Source: Nosema muscidifuracis (lineage: Eukaryota > Microsporidia > Nosematidae). From it: a stretch of DNA of 64,000 nt. Shown here piece by piece: positions 13,201-24,833 of this stretch. The first letter of the stretch is position 1; every line of letters starts with the position of its first letter. The position numbers were made by a program, and so were the translations under genes. Under the pieces are notes generated by a model. That model saw only the letters and a list, made by a program, of their open reading frames with translations, had not been told where the DNA came from and ran no database searches. The stretch spans positions 248,001-312,000 of the forward strand of contig JAIOKI010000010.1 of NCBI GenBank assembly GCA_028335825.1. Reading direction: 5' to 3'.

Positions 13201-14350
13201 TGAATTTCTCTAATTAGAAAAACCGAATGAATATATGAAAGTTGTTAGTAATCTTATAGGATTAAAAATTGGTGTAGAAATACACCTTTGAATTTTCCAC
13301 GATTAGAGATTTGATAAGAACTTATAAGGGTCGAGTGTATTCATGGTGATTGATTTGAAAGAAGATTTTTACCATATTGAAATTTAAGAGAGACTTATAT
13401 ATAAGGCGGCATTTAAATTTGATGAAAATGTTTATTAATGGAATAGCATGGTAGTGAGATTCAAAAATCACCCCAAATTATGCAAAGAACTATGAATTGA
13501 ATGCTTGAAGGTTTTAGAGGGATGTGTGTAAAGTATACATGGATGATTAGGTTATACTGAGAAATATAGACTAGATGTCAATCAAGGGAAGATACAATAT
13601 GAGAAAAAGAATGTATATTTACTGAGAGTAATATAAGATGAATAAAAAGATACAGGAATTAATTTAAAGTACAATATGTTAAAGAGAAAAGAGGATAGAC
13701 ATGAATGCATTGAACAAATAATTTAAAGGGGGAAATAGAGGTGAAATAGGGAAATAGTATAAAATTAATAATTAAAGACAGAAAGAAAAGAAAGCATAAA
13801 ATTGTGATTGATGGAGTCAAGTATTGGGCATGACTTCAAGAAAGAAACTTAAAAACGCCAAAAAGTATAAAAGTGTTTATTTATTATCCAATTACATGGA
13901 TAAATAGACAATAGAGATGTAAAAGAAACTTATTAAAAGCTAAAAATGAAGTTTTACTGATCAAGCATGTAATATCGAATATGGAATTATTTGAAAACTG
14001 TAAAATATGCCAAGTGATAACCAAAATTCGGAAGATATTCGAAAATTGTTTTAACTAGTTGCAAAGGATAAAAATTGCTGTGAACATTATGAAAATATAA
14101 GAACTAAAGAGATACTCTTTAGAAGGTATATATTATTTAACAATTTGTAGAAGAACAAGCAGTAAGAATAGTCAAAGAGAAAATTTGAGAGATGCAATGA
14201 AAAGTGATTGTGAAGGATATATGAGTGAAATAAAGTATTAAAGAAATACGAGAAAGTTTCATATATAGTGAAAATAAAGGATGAAAGAATATAAAAGAGA
14301 TACTACTACTTAAAAAGATTCTTTAAAATGTGATTAACTGTACAGCGGTG
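13200..14350 (+). mobile_element. Ty3/gypsy fossil (RT remnant)
   Basis: At about 13330-13560 the plus strand carries a remnant of the Ty3/gypsy RT palm: a VIDLKEDFYHIE-like stretch, then a KAAFKFDENVY-like stretch, then an MVVRFKN-like stretch and the region that follows it in this family. Weaker traces of the next RT portion extend to about 13700, and of possible RNase H to about 13960. It is broken many times and old. The lineage looks closest to the copy at 16.8-18.5 kb. Confidence 0.6.
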
Positions 14351-16840
14351 TTGATATGGGAGTTTGACCTCTATTAAACAAATTTTTAATATTATTTATC
14401 TTATCAAAAATTCTGCATTCAGATATGAAAGAAATGGAAATAATTATCTATATTAGAGAAGAACTTTGTATTATTTAGTTTTAATATAACCGCTAGGTTG
14501 ACTGTTGAAAGGAACTGGTTATGGCTATTTTTTTATTTATCTTTTTAGTTATATATCATGATGCTCCAGGGTTCCGAAAAAAATATAAAAACAAAATTAA
14601 TCTAAGATGATGATTCTTGATTTGTTCTTTTGAAGATTCAAAAACATAAAAATAAATGAAATTTTAGCAAAAAATAATCCGGCTTAGGAATATAACTTTT
14701 GAGGGAGATAGCTCAATCAATTAATTTTAACATTTTGTATTTATATTTCTAGTTACTTATTTTGAAAAATAAATTGAAAGAAAAATTTCATTAAGCAATT
14801 TTTTTCTAAAAACTGCGAGTATATTTCTAATGAATCTCTCAGATAATTTATTAATTAAATCCCAAATAAATTTCTAAAAACTATGTCTCTTTTCAGTTGT
14901 AGTTACATTTCTTCGTTTTGAATAACTTCTACTTCATTATTGAAAGATTCGACTGCTTGCATGTTTACGCGATATTTAAAATTCACAATCTCTCTCTTTA
15001 TAGCAAGCATTTTTATGTATGTAACCTAATGATTAAAGCTTACCATAAGACTTAACCTCATTTTTACTATGGTGTTGCCTTATTTACATTTGCTACGATT
15101 ATAGGAATCATCCGGTCTGGCTTTTTGTTTATGATTATACAAGCAAAATATTGAGTAATTATATCATAAAGCTCGACAATACAATGACAATCAGTCTTAT
15201 TTCTCGGAAATCTTTATCTGTTTACTTAAATTTATGATTGAGATTAATGAAATTTTCTCAATCAAAGCGTGTAGACTTTCTATTTTGTTCTGTGGGTTAT
15301 TATGGTTCTCTACTATTTTGATAAATTTATTTATAATTTTATTGCAAGTGCGAAAATTACTATTCATTCCTTGATAAATCACCGCCTGTGGCGTATTTAG
15401 CGACTATTTAAGTAAAACGTTAAAAATAGAAAGTTTGAGTTCATCAAAAAAATTATCATTTTTATACTCAGGCGAGATCGATAATTAGAGCGATCAGTAT
15501 TGCAACATCTAATGATAATATTTTCCTTTGTCTGTTTATATTTTTTTATTCATATAAAACATCACATCCACAACATCTTTGAATTTTTCTTTAATTTTCA
15601 ACTCATCGAAAAGTTTCTATTAATTTCAGTTTCATAATTCTTGTCGTCTCAACTTATAATCTATCTTTGATTTCATTTAGGGTAAAAAAATATTATCTCG
15701 CTTAAAAGGCAATAAGATCACGAATAAATTTTATACAGCGAAGAATTTAAATGTAATTTATTATAAAATACTAATTTTAGGTAAATATAAATAAGCTTTA
15801 TAAGCATTATATATTTCTAAGTTTTAAAATTTCATTTAAATTGGTAAATAACCAGATAAATTTTAGAGAATAAAAATTAACTTTTCAAGTAAATTCTTCT
15901 ATAAAATGGTGTCTGTATTGTATATGACAAGGACATAGTCATTTCAGCTTAATAGTAGGTTATGATGAACGGGATTTTAGTTTTAGAAGCATTAAATAAA
16001 AAGAAATGTAAATATTGAATTTTTGTGTCACATAATTAAAGATAATAATAGAATATTATCGATTAAGAATTAATACCTAGGTATATTAAAGAATTAAGGT
16101 TGATATTGTGACTATTAAAGAAGTATTGCAAATATAGCAATATATATTGTATTCAATTGCGAGATATAAAGAAACAAATACATTTTGTATCGTTAGGATT
16201 TCAGATTTTAATAAAGCATTAATTCTGATAACAAATGTCTTTAAAGAATATGTGAATCAATATAATCACAAGTATTTAACAAAAATATGATTCAAGTTCT
16301 TCGTCTCATTAAAATTCAATCAAAAAATAATAACGATTAGAACTTTTCTAAAAAAATCTATTAAGATACTTTTTATTAATGATAATATTAATTATGTAGC
16401 AGTATTAATCTGGATCTTAGTTATCTTTATATATTTCAAGAAGTTTATTTTAAGTAATTATCTATCAAAAAATAAATAAATTGAAGAAAAGTATAGTAGA
16501 TATGAAATCAATATCAATATTATCGAATGATAAAACATATATAAATATTTATTATAAGTCAAGAATGTTATAGAAGCTCTACCATTAATGATAATATTAG
16601 GCCAACATTGTGAATTTAATACATTTTTGTAAACATCAGAAGTAAAATAATTTTATCTAAATACCAATGTGGCAATTTAATAATTTATTGTTGCAGTATT
16701 GAAATTACTAGAATTAATATAAAAATAATAAAATATTAAAACTTCAAATAAGAATTTAGAGATATTAAATACAGAAATATCTGTTATCATTCTTAATAAT
16801 TTAATCTCATATTTATAATAAATATATACAAGGCGAACAC
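14350..16840. other. AT-rich block, no gene recognised
   Basis: No credible coding region was seen. A 61-residue minus-strand open stretch (15382-15197) has no recognisable family. A less AT-rich patch at about 14900-15650 might be another decayed element on minus, but no motif supports this. Confidence 0.35.
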
Positions 16841-18470
16841 AAGGAACATTGATTTAGATATTGAGTAATATGATCGAGAGGCTTAACTATTATTAGAGTA
16901 ATATAGAATATTTATGGTACGTTATTGAGCAGCGAACGGGATAAGAAGATCTTGAGAGATATTTATAAGAGGAAACAGAGTTATTAAAAATCTAGATAAT
17001 ATGTTAAAGTTTTAGAAGATAATATTTAAAGTGATAAAATAGAAAAAAGTAGCTGTAAGTGTAATAAATAAGATTCGTTCAAAAAGATAAAACAGTGAAA
17101 AATAAAAAGATTTTATAATTGTAATAGACTAGAACACAAAGAGAAGTAAATAAGATTAAGTTTTAAAATATGGTTAACAATAGTACTAGTGTATTGAGGA
17201 TTGTAGATGAATGGAAGAAAGTAAAAGGTGGAAGAAACTTTTAATGAGTGATGTTAAAGAGAAGAATACTGGTGAATTGATTAGAGCTTGAAGAACTAAA
17301 AAAGAAATCACAAAAGTATTTTACAGCGATAAAAAGAGATAAAAATATTGAAATTATAAAAGTGTATGATTAGGATAATTGAAAGAGAGAAGGATATTGA
17401 GAAGAATGCCAATTAGTTACCTATGTGTTAATAAAAAATACAGAAACATTTAACAAAAGTATGAAAAAATAAAGATAATCAGATGATCCGAAGCCAAGCG
17501 TAGAACCTCTATAAGAGCATAGAAGAAACCAGATGAAAGTATAAGATTAGTAACTAATTTGATTGCGTTAAAAAACCCTTACAAATTATCTAATGCTGAT
17601 GACAAATAAATACCTTTAATAATTTAAAATACTCAAACATTAGTAAAGCAACTAGCATCAAATCCATCGTAGATAGAACCATTGCTTTCAGATAATGCTA
17701 AGGATATAATAAGACTTACACAAGAATCTCTAGATATTTAAAAGAAAATGATAAAGATAAGACAGCATTTGAGATTAATAAGAAATTCTATAAGTGAAAT
17801 AGATGGTGATGGGGTTAAAAATTTGCACAGGGTTTACAAAGAACTATGAATACAGTGTTTAAGGAATATATAGGAAAAGATATAGAAGTCATATGGAAGA
17901 ACAAAGAAGAGCACAGTATATGAGTTAATATTGAGAAAGTACAATTAGCACAGAAAGAAATAAATCTTCTAGTAATTACTTTGATAGGTCAAGATATAAC
18001 ACTCTCGAAGATAAAGAAAAAAGCATTGTAATGTACAGATATAAAGATGTATCAGATGTAAAAAGTTTTTAAAAATTTTATAAAGAATTATTTTAAGTTG
18101 ACGATGATTTCAATATATAGTTAAGAGAGAAAGAGATATAATTTAATGAATCTTAGAAAGTTTTCAAAGTCATTAGGTAAGTTGAAAATATTAGATTATG
18201 AGAAGAATTGTAGGCATTTTTGGAAGTACTTATGCATAAAAACAATAATGGAGAATTGATGATTATATATTGGCTTATGCAGAAAAGGAATTAGTTAAAA
18301 AGAAATGTATGCTGTATTTTTAGGAATTAGAAAGTCTGAATATGAATTGAGTGGAGGAAATTTAAAATAGAAACGGAGTATAGAGAACTGGTAAAAATTA
18401 TAAAAAAAGTAAAATTTAATAATTGTCGTATTCCAATACTTACTTGATTAAACACAGAGTATACGTGAAG
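16840..18470 (+). mobile_element. Ty3/gypsy fossil (gag zinc knuckle, RT, RNase H remnants)
   Basis: Remnants on plus run in family order: a zinc-knuckle-like trace at about 17105-17150 (FYNCNRLEHK), RT from about 17540 (LVTNLIALK, then a TAFE region near 17770) and RNase H-like traces to about 18440. The RT part is interrupted at about 17595-17695 by the 95-bp dispersed repeat. It is broken many times and old. No LTR was recognised. Confidence 0.6.
17595..17695. repeat. About 95-bp dispersed repeat, copy 2, inserted in the fossil RT
   Basis: This is the same sequence as at 4620-4715. It is flanked by TAATGCT on both sides (about 17590 and 17692), and RT similarity stops at its left edge and resumes at its right edge. 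That is what a small insertion with a 7-bp target duplication would leave. It carries no gene. Confidence 0.6.
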
Positions 18471-20060
18471 ATATCTAAGTATTAGATTTAATTAAAGTAA
18501 AAATTATTATTTTTAACTACAATATTTCATATGCAATATAAGAACGAAATAAATAATATTTCCGTTGATAATAATCATACGGTTTGATAAAAAATTCAAT
18601 GGTATATTTTAACTTAACCTTAATACATTTTATTTTTATTTTAACAAATTTATCATGGATTAAAAATGAAATTCTGCTAAGACATTACTAATTTAATTTA
18701 GTATGCTACCTTAGATCTTTAACTTTAACATATATTATAAATACAATATCTGATGCTTTTATTCTAAATAACATTTAAATTAATAACAAAACAACAGAAA
18801 ATATTTAGAATATATTAATTATGTTTGATGTCATGTTTAATATTGAATAATAATAAATTATAAAATATTGTAAACAATGTCTTCTATTGACATTACATCA
18901 TTTAGATACTACCACATATATAAACAAGATATTATAGTAGAATACAATACAATAATGTATAAAAATCTATATATCTTCATTTCATTATTAAAATCAATCA
19001 AATATCATTCTAATTGTACTTTGGTTATTATGTTTATATTTAAATAAGAACAATGTCTAAAAACAAAAGTAGAAGCGGAAATAAAGAAAAAAAGTTGATA
19101 ATGATAGTAAGAATAAAAAAGTCTTATACCTGTCCTAACTTAAAATTTCAGAAGGAAGTAATCATCCTAAATAAATTATCTTGGTATTGAGGGAAAATAA
19201 AAATGTCTGTTTGAAGAATCAGAAGATATATCATTAGAGAATTATATAGTTCTCATATATAAGACCGATTTTAATAATAATAAAGCAATTAACCAGTGCT
19301 TTATACATATGAGGTAGTTAATACGAAGAAATTGATTCATATTTATGAATAAAGCTCGTAACTAAGTATAAATTAAGAATTATACATTAAAAACACTGAA
19401 TATAATAAAATTGACAAAAATAATAACCTAGAAAAATATATATGAATAGATTGATAGAAAAAATTATGTTACAGTTATCTCTCTGATCGAAGAGATAATA
19501 GATTAAAATATTTCTTCTTCTCTCAATTTATACTTATCAAATTATTTTATTCATTACATATCATCAGCTCTAATATTTCTATTAATAAGATACATAACAA
19601 ATAAAATAAATTTTTTCTTCTAATTATTAATCAAATACTATTTCTTATGTACAGTATCAAAATACATGAGCCTTTTTACAACATGAGATGCCAAGATCAA
19701 TACAAATTCACAGAATAATTATTAGAAGTAAATAATAGATCTATAAACAATACATGACAAGGCTATATTAAAAAGTCATAATAAGCATGTCTGATAATAT
19801 CTGATGATCACAACGACAAACAACATTTACATTACTATATATTAAACTATAAGATTGATACAGTAATAGTCTTAATCAAAGTAATGAAACAAGAATGAAT
19901 ATTTGTAAGATACAAACAACACATAAAAAGTAATATAATTATTATACCAAGTCAAACTATTCCATCTACATCACAAAGAAATAAAACTAATATATCATTA
20001 TCAAAAAATAAATATACACACAGTACATGTTGTATATATACCTCATCAATAAAATATTTT
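18470..20060. other. AT-rich spacer upstream of rDNA
   Basis: No gene or clear repeat was recognised. A patch near 19050-19250 is slightly less AT-rich but full of stops. Confidence 0.4.
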
Positions 20061-20510
20061 ACATCTTCAAGTAACAAAACACACCACAAACCAAACCATC
20101 GTTACGGTCTCACATTACTGTTCATACAAGTAATCACCGCGATCACTTCAACAACCAACGTCCCAGCACGTTCACAGGATGGTCACCATTCTCAATCCTT
20201 AACTGGACACTCCAATCAACTTCCCGTTGTTCAACACAACCACCAGATTGTAATTCTTTTTATACAACATATATATCATACTAGTACACTCAAACACACT
20301 ACATATAATCTGTCAAAAATCATAAATCAGCAATTAATTATTAATTCTGATTTGTCAATTTAATTTATCAGTAGATTAAATAATACATAATTTAAATTAT
20401 TTATTACTCATGTTGTAGTTTTCGTATGTTATATTGCACTGATTGATTGAGAGATTAAGATTTCTGAGACTAGATTAATACTGACTAGAATGTAGATATG
20501 TTATTTTGTA
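20061..20510 (+). promoter_or_regulatory. Pre-rRNA spacer with a C-rich island (candidate rDNA promoter/5' ETS)
   Basis: About 20075-20260 is strongly C-rich and G-poor on plus, unlike anything else in the window, and lies 250-430 bp before the SSU start. Its position suggests an rRNA promoter or external transcribed spacer. No known promoter consensus can be named, so the functional call is inference. Confidence 0.35.
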
Positions 20511-21748
20511 CGCCAGGTTGATTCTGCCTGACGTAGACGCTATTCCCTAAGATTAACCCATGCATGTTTTTGAAGAAGTATCTGAAAAATGGACTGCTCA
20601 GTAATACTCACTTTATTTTATGTATATTGATGATAACTACGTTAAAGTGTAGATAATTGTATACAGTAAGAGTGAGACCTATCAGCTAGTTGTTAAGGTA
20701 ATGGCTTAACAAGGCAGTAACGGGTAACGGTATTACTTTGTAATATTCCGGAGAAGGAGCCTGAGAGACGGCTACTAAGTCTAAGGATTGCAGCAGGGGC
20801 GAAACTTGACCTATGGATTTTGTCTGAGGCAGTTATGGGAAGTAATAGATATTGTTTCATATTGTAAAAACATATGAGGTGATTAATTGGAGGGCAAATC
20901 AAGTGCCAGCAGCCGCGGTAATACTTGTTCCAAGAGTGTGTATGATGATTGATGCAGTTAAAAAGTCCGTAGTTTATTTTTAAGAAGCAATATGAGGTGT
21001 ACTGTATAGTTGGGAGAGAGATGAAATGTGACGACCCTGACTGGACGAACAGAAGCGAAAGCTGTACACTTGTATGTATTTTTTGAACAAGGACGTAAGC
21101 TGGAGGATCGAAGATGATTAGATACCATTGTAGTTCCAGCAGTAAACTATGCCGACGATGTGATATGAGTATTTGTATTACATAATAGAAATTCGAGTTT
21201 TTTGGCTCTGGGGATAGTATGATCGCAAGATTGAAAATTAAAGAAATTGACGGAAGAATACCACAAGGAGTGGATTGTGCGGCTTAATTTGACTCAACGC
21301 GAGGTAACTTACCAATATTTTATTATTCAGCGAGAATGTTATTTGAGAATGATAATAGTGGTGCATGGCCGTTTTCAATGGATGCTGTGAAGTTTTGATT
21401 AATTTCAACAAGACGTGAGACCCTTATAGACAGACACAATCAGTGTAGGAAGGAAAGGATTAAAACAGGTCCGTTATGCCCTCAGACATTTTGGGCTGCA
21501 CGCGCAATACAATAGATATGAATCTTTATGGGATAATATTTTGTAAGAGATATTTGAACTTGGAATTGCTAGTAAATTTTATTAAATAAGTAGAATTGAA
21601 TGTGTCCCTGTTCTTTGTACACACCGCCCGTCGCTATCTAAGATGATATATGTTGTGAAATTAGTGTAAACTACTTGAACAAGATGTATTAGATCTGATA
21701 TAAGTCGTAACATGGTTGCTGTTGGAGAACCATTAGCAGGATCATATC
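20511..21748 (+). rRNA. Small-subunit (16S-like) rRNA
   Basis: This is a microsporidian SSU rRNA of about 1.24 kb, far shorter than the usual eukaryotic 1.8 kb. The 5' end is CGCCAGGTTGATTCTGCC. Universal landmarks are present in order: GTGCCAGCAGCCGCGGTAA (about 20901), AAATTGACGGAAG (about 21243), and GTACACACCGCCCGTCGC (about 21616). It ends in the GGAGAACCATTAGCAGGATC 3' signature (about 21723-21743). The 5' variable regions resemble the Nosema/Vairimorpha group from memory. The exact 3' end is uncertain by a few bases. Confidence 0.97.
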
Positions 21749-21921
21749 GAGTAACAGTTATTATACAATATTGTTAGATTATACATTATATATTTATATA
21801 TATAGATTATACTAATTTATATTTATTATATTATACTAATATATTTATATTTATTAGATTATAATTATTATATATTTATATATATATATATGTTATACTA
21901 ATATATATTATTTATTATTTT
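21749..21921 (+). other. Internal transcribed spacer (ITS)
   Basis: This is a spacer of about 170 bp between SSU and LSU, almost entirely A and T, built of TATATTTATA-like repeats. It is the only spacer of the unit, because the 5.8S-like sequence is continuous with LSU, as is known for microsporidia. Confidence 0.85.
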
Positions 21922-23484
21922 ACCCACACATGGGATCAATAGGATGCCACAGCGATGAAGGTCGTAGATGAATACGAAAGCATTGTTACCGAATATATAC
22001 AGATGTGTATAGAGGACCCTTTGAACTTAAGCATATCATTAGAAGGAGGAAAAGAAACTAACCAGGATTTCTGTAGTAGCAGCGAGTGAACAAGAAGCAA
22101 CCCGTGATTGTAATCCTATTGGAGATGTAAATCACTATTTTATTACTTATTTGTACAGAATATAATATTCGTTAGTTGAATAAAATAGTAAGTATCAGCG
22201 AGTAGGGCTGCTTGGTAGTGCAGTCTGAATACAGGTAGAATGAGATATCTAAGGTTAAATATAATGGCATACCGATAGCAAATAAGTACTGCGAAGGAAT
22301 TTGTGAAAATGTGTGGGGCAGCCTTATGTTTAAGGACCCGTCTTGAAACACGGACCAAGGAGATTATAGTTATATCAAGATAATGGCTCAGTCGTTATTA
22401 ATATGACAAGTTATAACTATAAGACCCGAAACACAGTGAACTATGCATGTTCTGGTTGAAGATAAGCAACAGTTTATTGGAAGACCATAATCATTCTGAC
22501 GTGCAAATCGATGATTTAAGATGTGTATAGTGGCGAAAGACCAATCGAACTGTGTGGTAGCTGGTTCACAGCGAAATGTCTCTCAGGACAGCAGTCATTG
22601 TATATAGGACATAGATGTAGGACACTGTTATAGTCTCGACTATGAGAAATCTTTAATTCTATGGTCTTCTGTAGATTAGGTTTACAGAATGAATCTATTG
22701 TATGACTAGTGGGCACATGATTGTAAGAATGATGTGCAAAAAGGGATGAACCTTATGGAACATTAAATATTCTAAATAGTAGACAGTATACCATAAATAT
22801 GATGAATACATTGAGACAGTAGGGCGGTTGTTATGGAAGTAGAAATCCGCTAAGAAACGTGTTACAACGTACCTACCGAATGTATTATTGTATAAAATGG
22901 AAGAAGATGACTACTTTTATGAGATGTTTCTATATGAGTATTTAGGTAGCTGTGCAATTTGTTTGTATTGAAGTATATGTGTGAATGTATATGGAAGAAA
23001 CAAATGGGCCGATCTTGGAGGCAGTAACAATATATTTGTATAGATATAGACTAGGGTTTTCAATGGTATTGAAGTGAGTCGGTGTTATTGTAAAAACAAA
23101 GAAGATCAATAGTTCTTCACTTGACTACTGCAAGGCGACTTGATGATGACAGTATATAAGCGGTGTAAGAAAAATGAATTAGACTGTGTGTACGTATGGA
23201 TTGTCATGATAAGAAATACGTGTTATATATACTTGATAAAAAAGAAGTAGTGTAGCCGTACCTATACCGCATCAGGTGTCTTTGTATCATAACAGATATT
23301 TTAAATTAAAGTAAGTAAGGGAATTCGGCAAATTAGATCTGTAACCTTGGGATAAAGATTGGCTCTAGCATGCTAGAACTTTTACTATGTAAGGAATCTG
23401 ACTGTTTATTAAAAACATAGCTTTTTGTATTACAAGAAGTGAATTCTGCCCAGTGCATTTATTGTTAAAGTTGTGTAAGCGAAT

Positions 23485-23537
<53 letters not shown>

Positions 23538-23636
23538 TTAATTGGTGACGCGCATGAATGGAGCAACGAGATTCCTACTGTCCCTACTTACAATTTTGTG
23601 AAACCACGAGACAAGGGAACGGGCTTGTTGTATATC

Positions 23637-23668
<32 letters not shown>

Positions 23669-24103
23669 TTAGTATGTTCTAATAATTATTCGGTATATTG
23701 TAGAGAGGTGGGAGATGATTTGTGAAACCACTAGTATGTTTGAATATTTGTTTATTTGGATATATGGGGAGTTTGGCTGGGGCGGTACAGCTGTTAAAAA
23801 GTAACACAGCTGTCCTAAGGTAGATGAATGATGGATGGTAACCATCAGTTTATTATAAGGGAATAAATCTGCTTTACTTTATACATATGACTGTATTTAG
23901 TAGGGAAACCTTGGCCTAGCGATCCCAATTACATTCATTATGTATTGGGTGATTGAAAAGTTACCACAGGGATAACTGGCTTGTAGCAGGCAAGCGATCA
24001 TAGCGACTCTGCTTTTTGATTCTTCGATGTCGTCTCTTCTGATCATCGTAGTGTATATGTTACGAAGTGTTGGATTGTTCACCCGGTAATGAGGAACGTG
24101 AGA

Positions 24104-24145
<42 letters not shown>

Positions 24146-24400
24146 TAAGTATTTTTGAGTGAACTTTGATAGTACGAGAGGAACTCTAAGTGATGACCAC
24201 TGGTAGTGCGATTAACTATTAAGTTATGTTGCTTAGCTACGTCGTTTCGATTAAGGCTGAAAGCCTCTTAAGCCTGAAGCGTAGCTCAAAGATACATTTG
24301 GGAGAATACTACTCTATTAAGCAGAACTGTAAGAATGAAGGTGTATGCCGACATTTTGAGGTTACTACTTTTTGTATTACAGTGTAGGTGTGTATGTAAT
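21922..24400 (+). rRNA. Large-subunit rRNA with fused 5.8S-like 5' end
   Basis: The gene is about 2.48 kb, the short length typical of microsporidia. The 5' segment (GGGATCAATAGGATGCC, then CAGCGATGAAGGTCGTAG) corresponds to 5.8S rRNA and runs into LSU with no ITS2. Landmarks: GACCCGAAACACAGTGAACT-like core (about 22422), AACGGCGGGAGTAACTATGA (about 23488), GACCCTGTTGAGCTTGACTT (about 23650), and the sarcin-ricin loop AGTACGAGAGGAAC (about 24171). The 3' end is estimated near 24400 from length and loss of conservation. A LINE-B fragment starts about 85 bp later. Confidence 0.95.
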
Positions 24401-24484
24401 TTGCATAGTTAAGATTGTTAATAAGAAATGTGATTAGAATATATTCTATAATTACTTTGTTCAAACAAAAATCAAATTTACACT

Positions 24485-24829
24485 AAAGTAAACAATCGAA
24501 AGATTAGAACATACACTAGATTAAGATGCAATCTAGTTAAGTGGTCATCCTCATTAGCTTGTTCCGGAAGAATTCCTGTGAGTTATAGGAACAAATGCTT
24601 TCTATGTGATGGACCTCAAGAAAATATAGAACACTTTCTGATTGAGTGCCCCCTCTTAAGTGAGATCAGGTTCTCTTTTGAAGAGAATTTGCCGATATTG
24701 AAGTGTTCTAGAACAACTAACCAGGATAAAGTAAAATTAATTCTTGGTAATAAGGACGGATTAAGAAATAATCCAGATAAAATTAAAGAGCTCTGTTGCA
24801 TCATAGAATTCTTAGATAGAATGGTTATA
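24485..24829 (+). mobile_element. LINE-B copy, left part (5'-truncated, split by LINE-A)
   Basis: The sequence matches the minus-strand LINE-B copy (reverse complement of about 3270-3612) almost base for base from AAAGTAAACAATCGAAAG onward. It encodes the end of ORF2, including the C-terminal CFLCDGPQENIEHFLIEC motif, in one open frame up to the point where LINE-A interrupts it. The 5' truncation lies about 85 bp past the estimated LSU 3' end. Its right part resumes at 30785. Confidence 0.92.
24812..24829 (+). repeat. LINE-A target-site duplication, left copy
   Basis: TTAGATAGAATGGTTATA (18 bp) immediately precedes LINE-A and is repeated exactly after its T tract (30785-30802). The uninterrupted version is present once in the minus-strand LINE-B copy near 3270-3290. 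Confidence 0.92.
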
Positions 24830-24833
24830 AAAA

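Noticed and set aside
20693-24082. Several short minus-strand open frames in the rDNA
   Set aside because: They are chance frames antisense to rRNA, with no homology or start box.
20511-24400. Separate 5.8S gene and ITS2
   Set aside because: The 5.8S-like segment runs into LSU without a break, as known for microsporidia.
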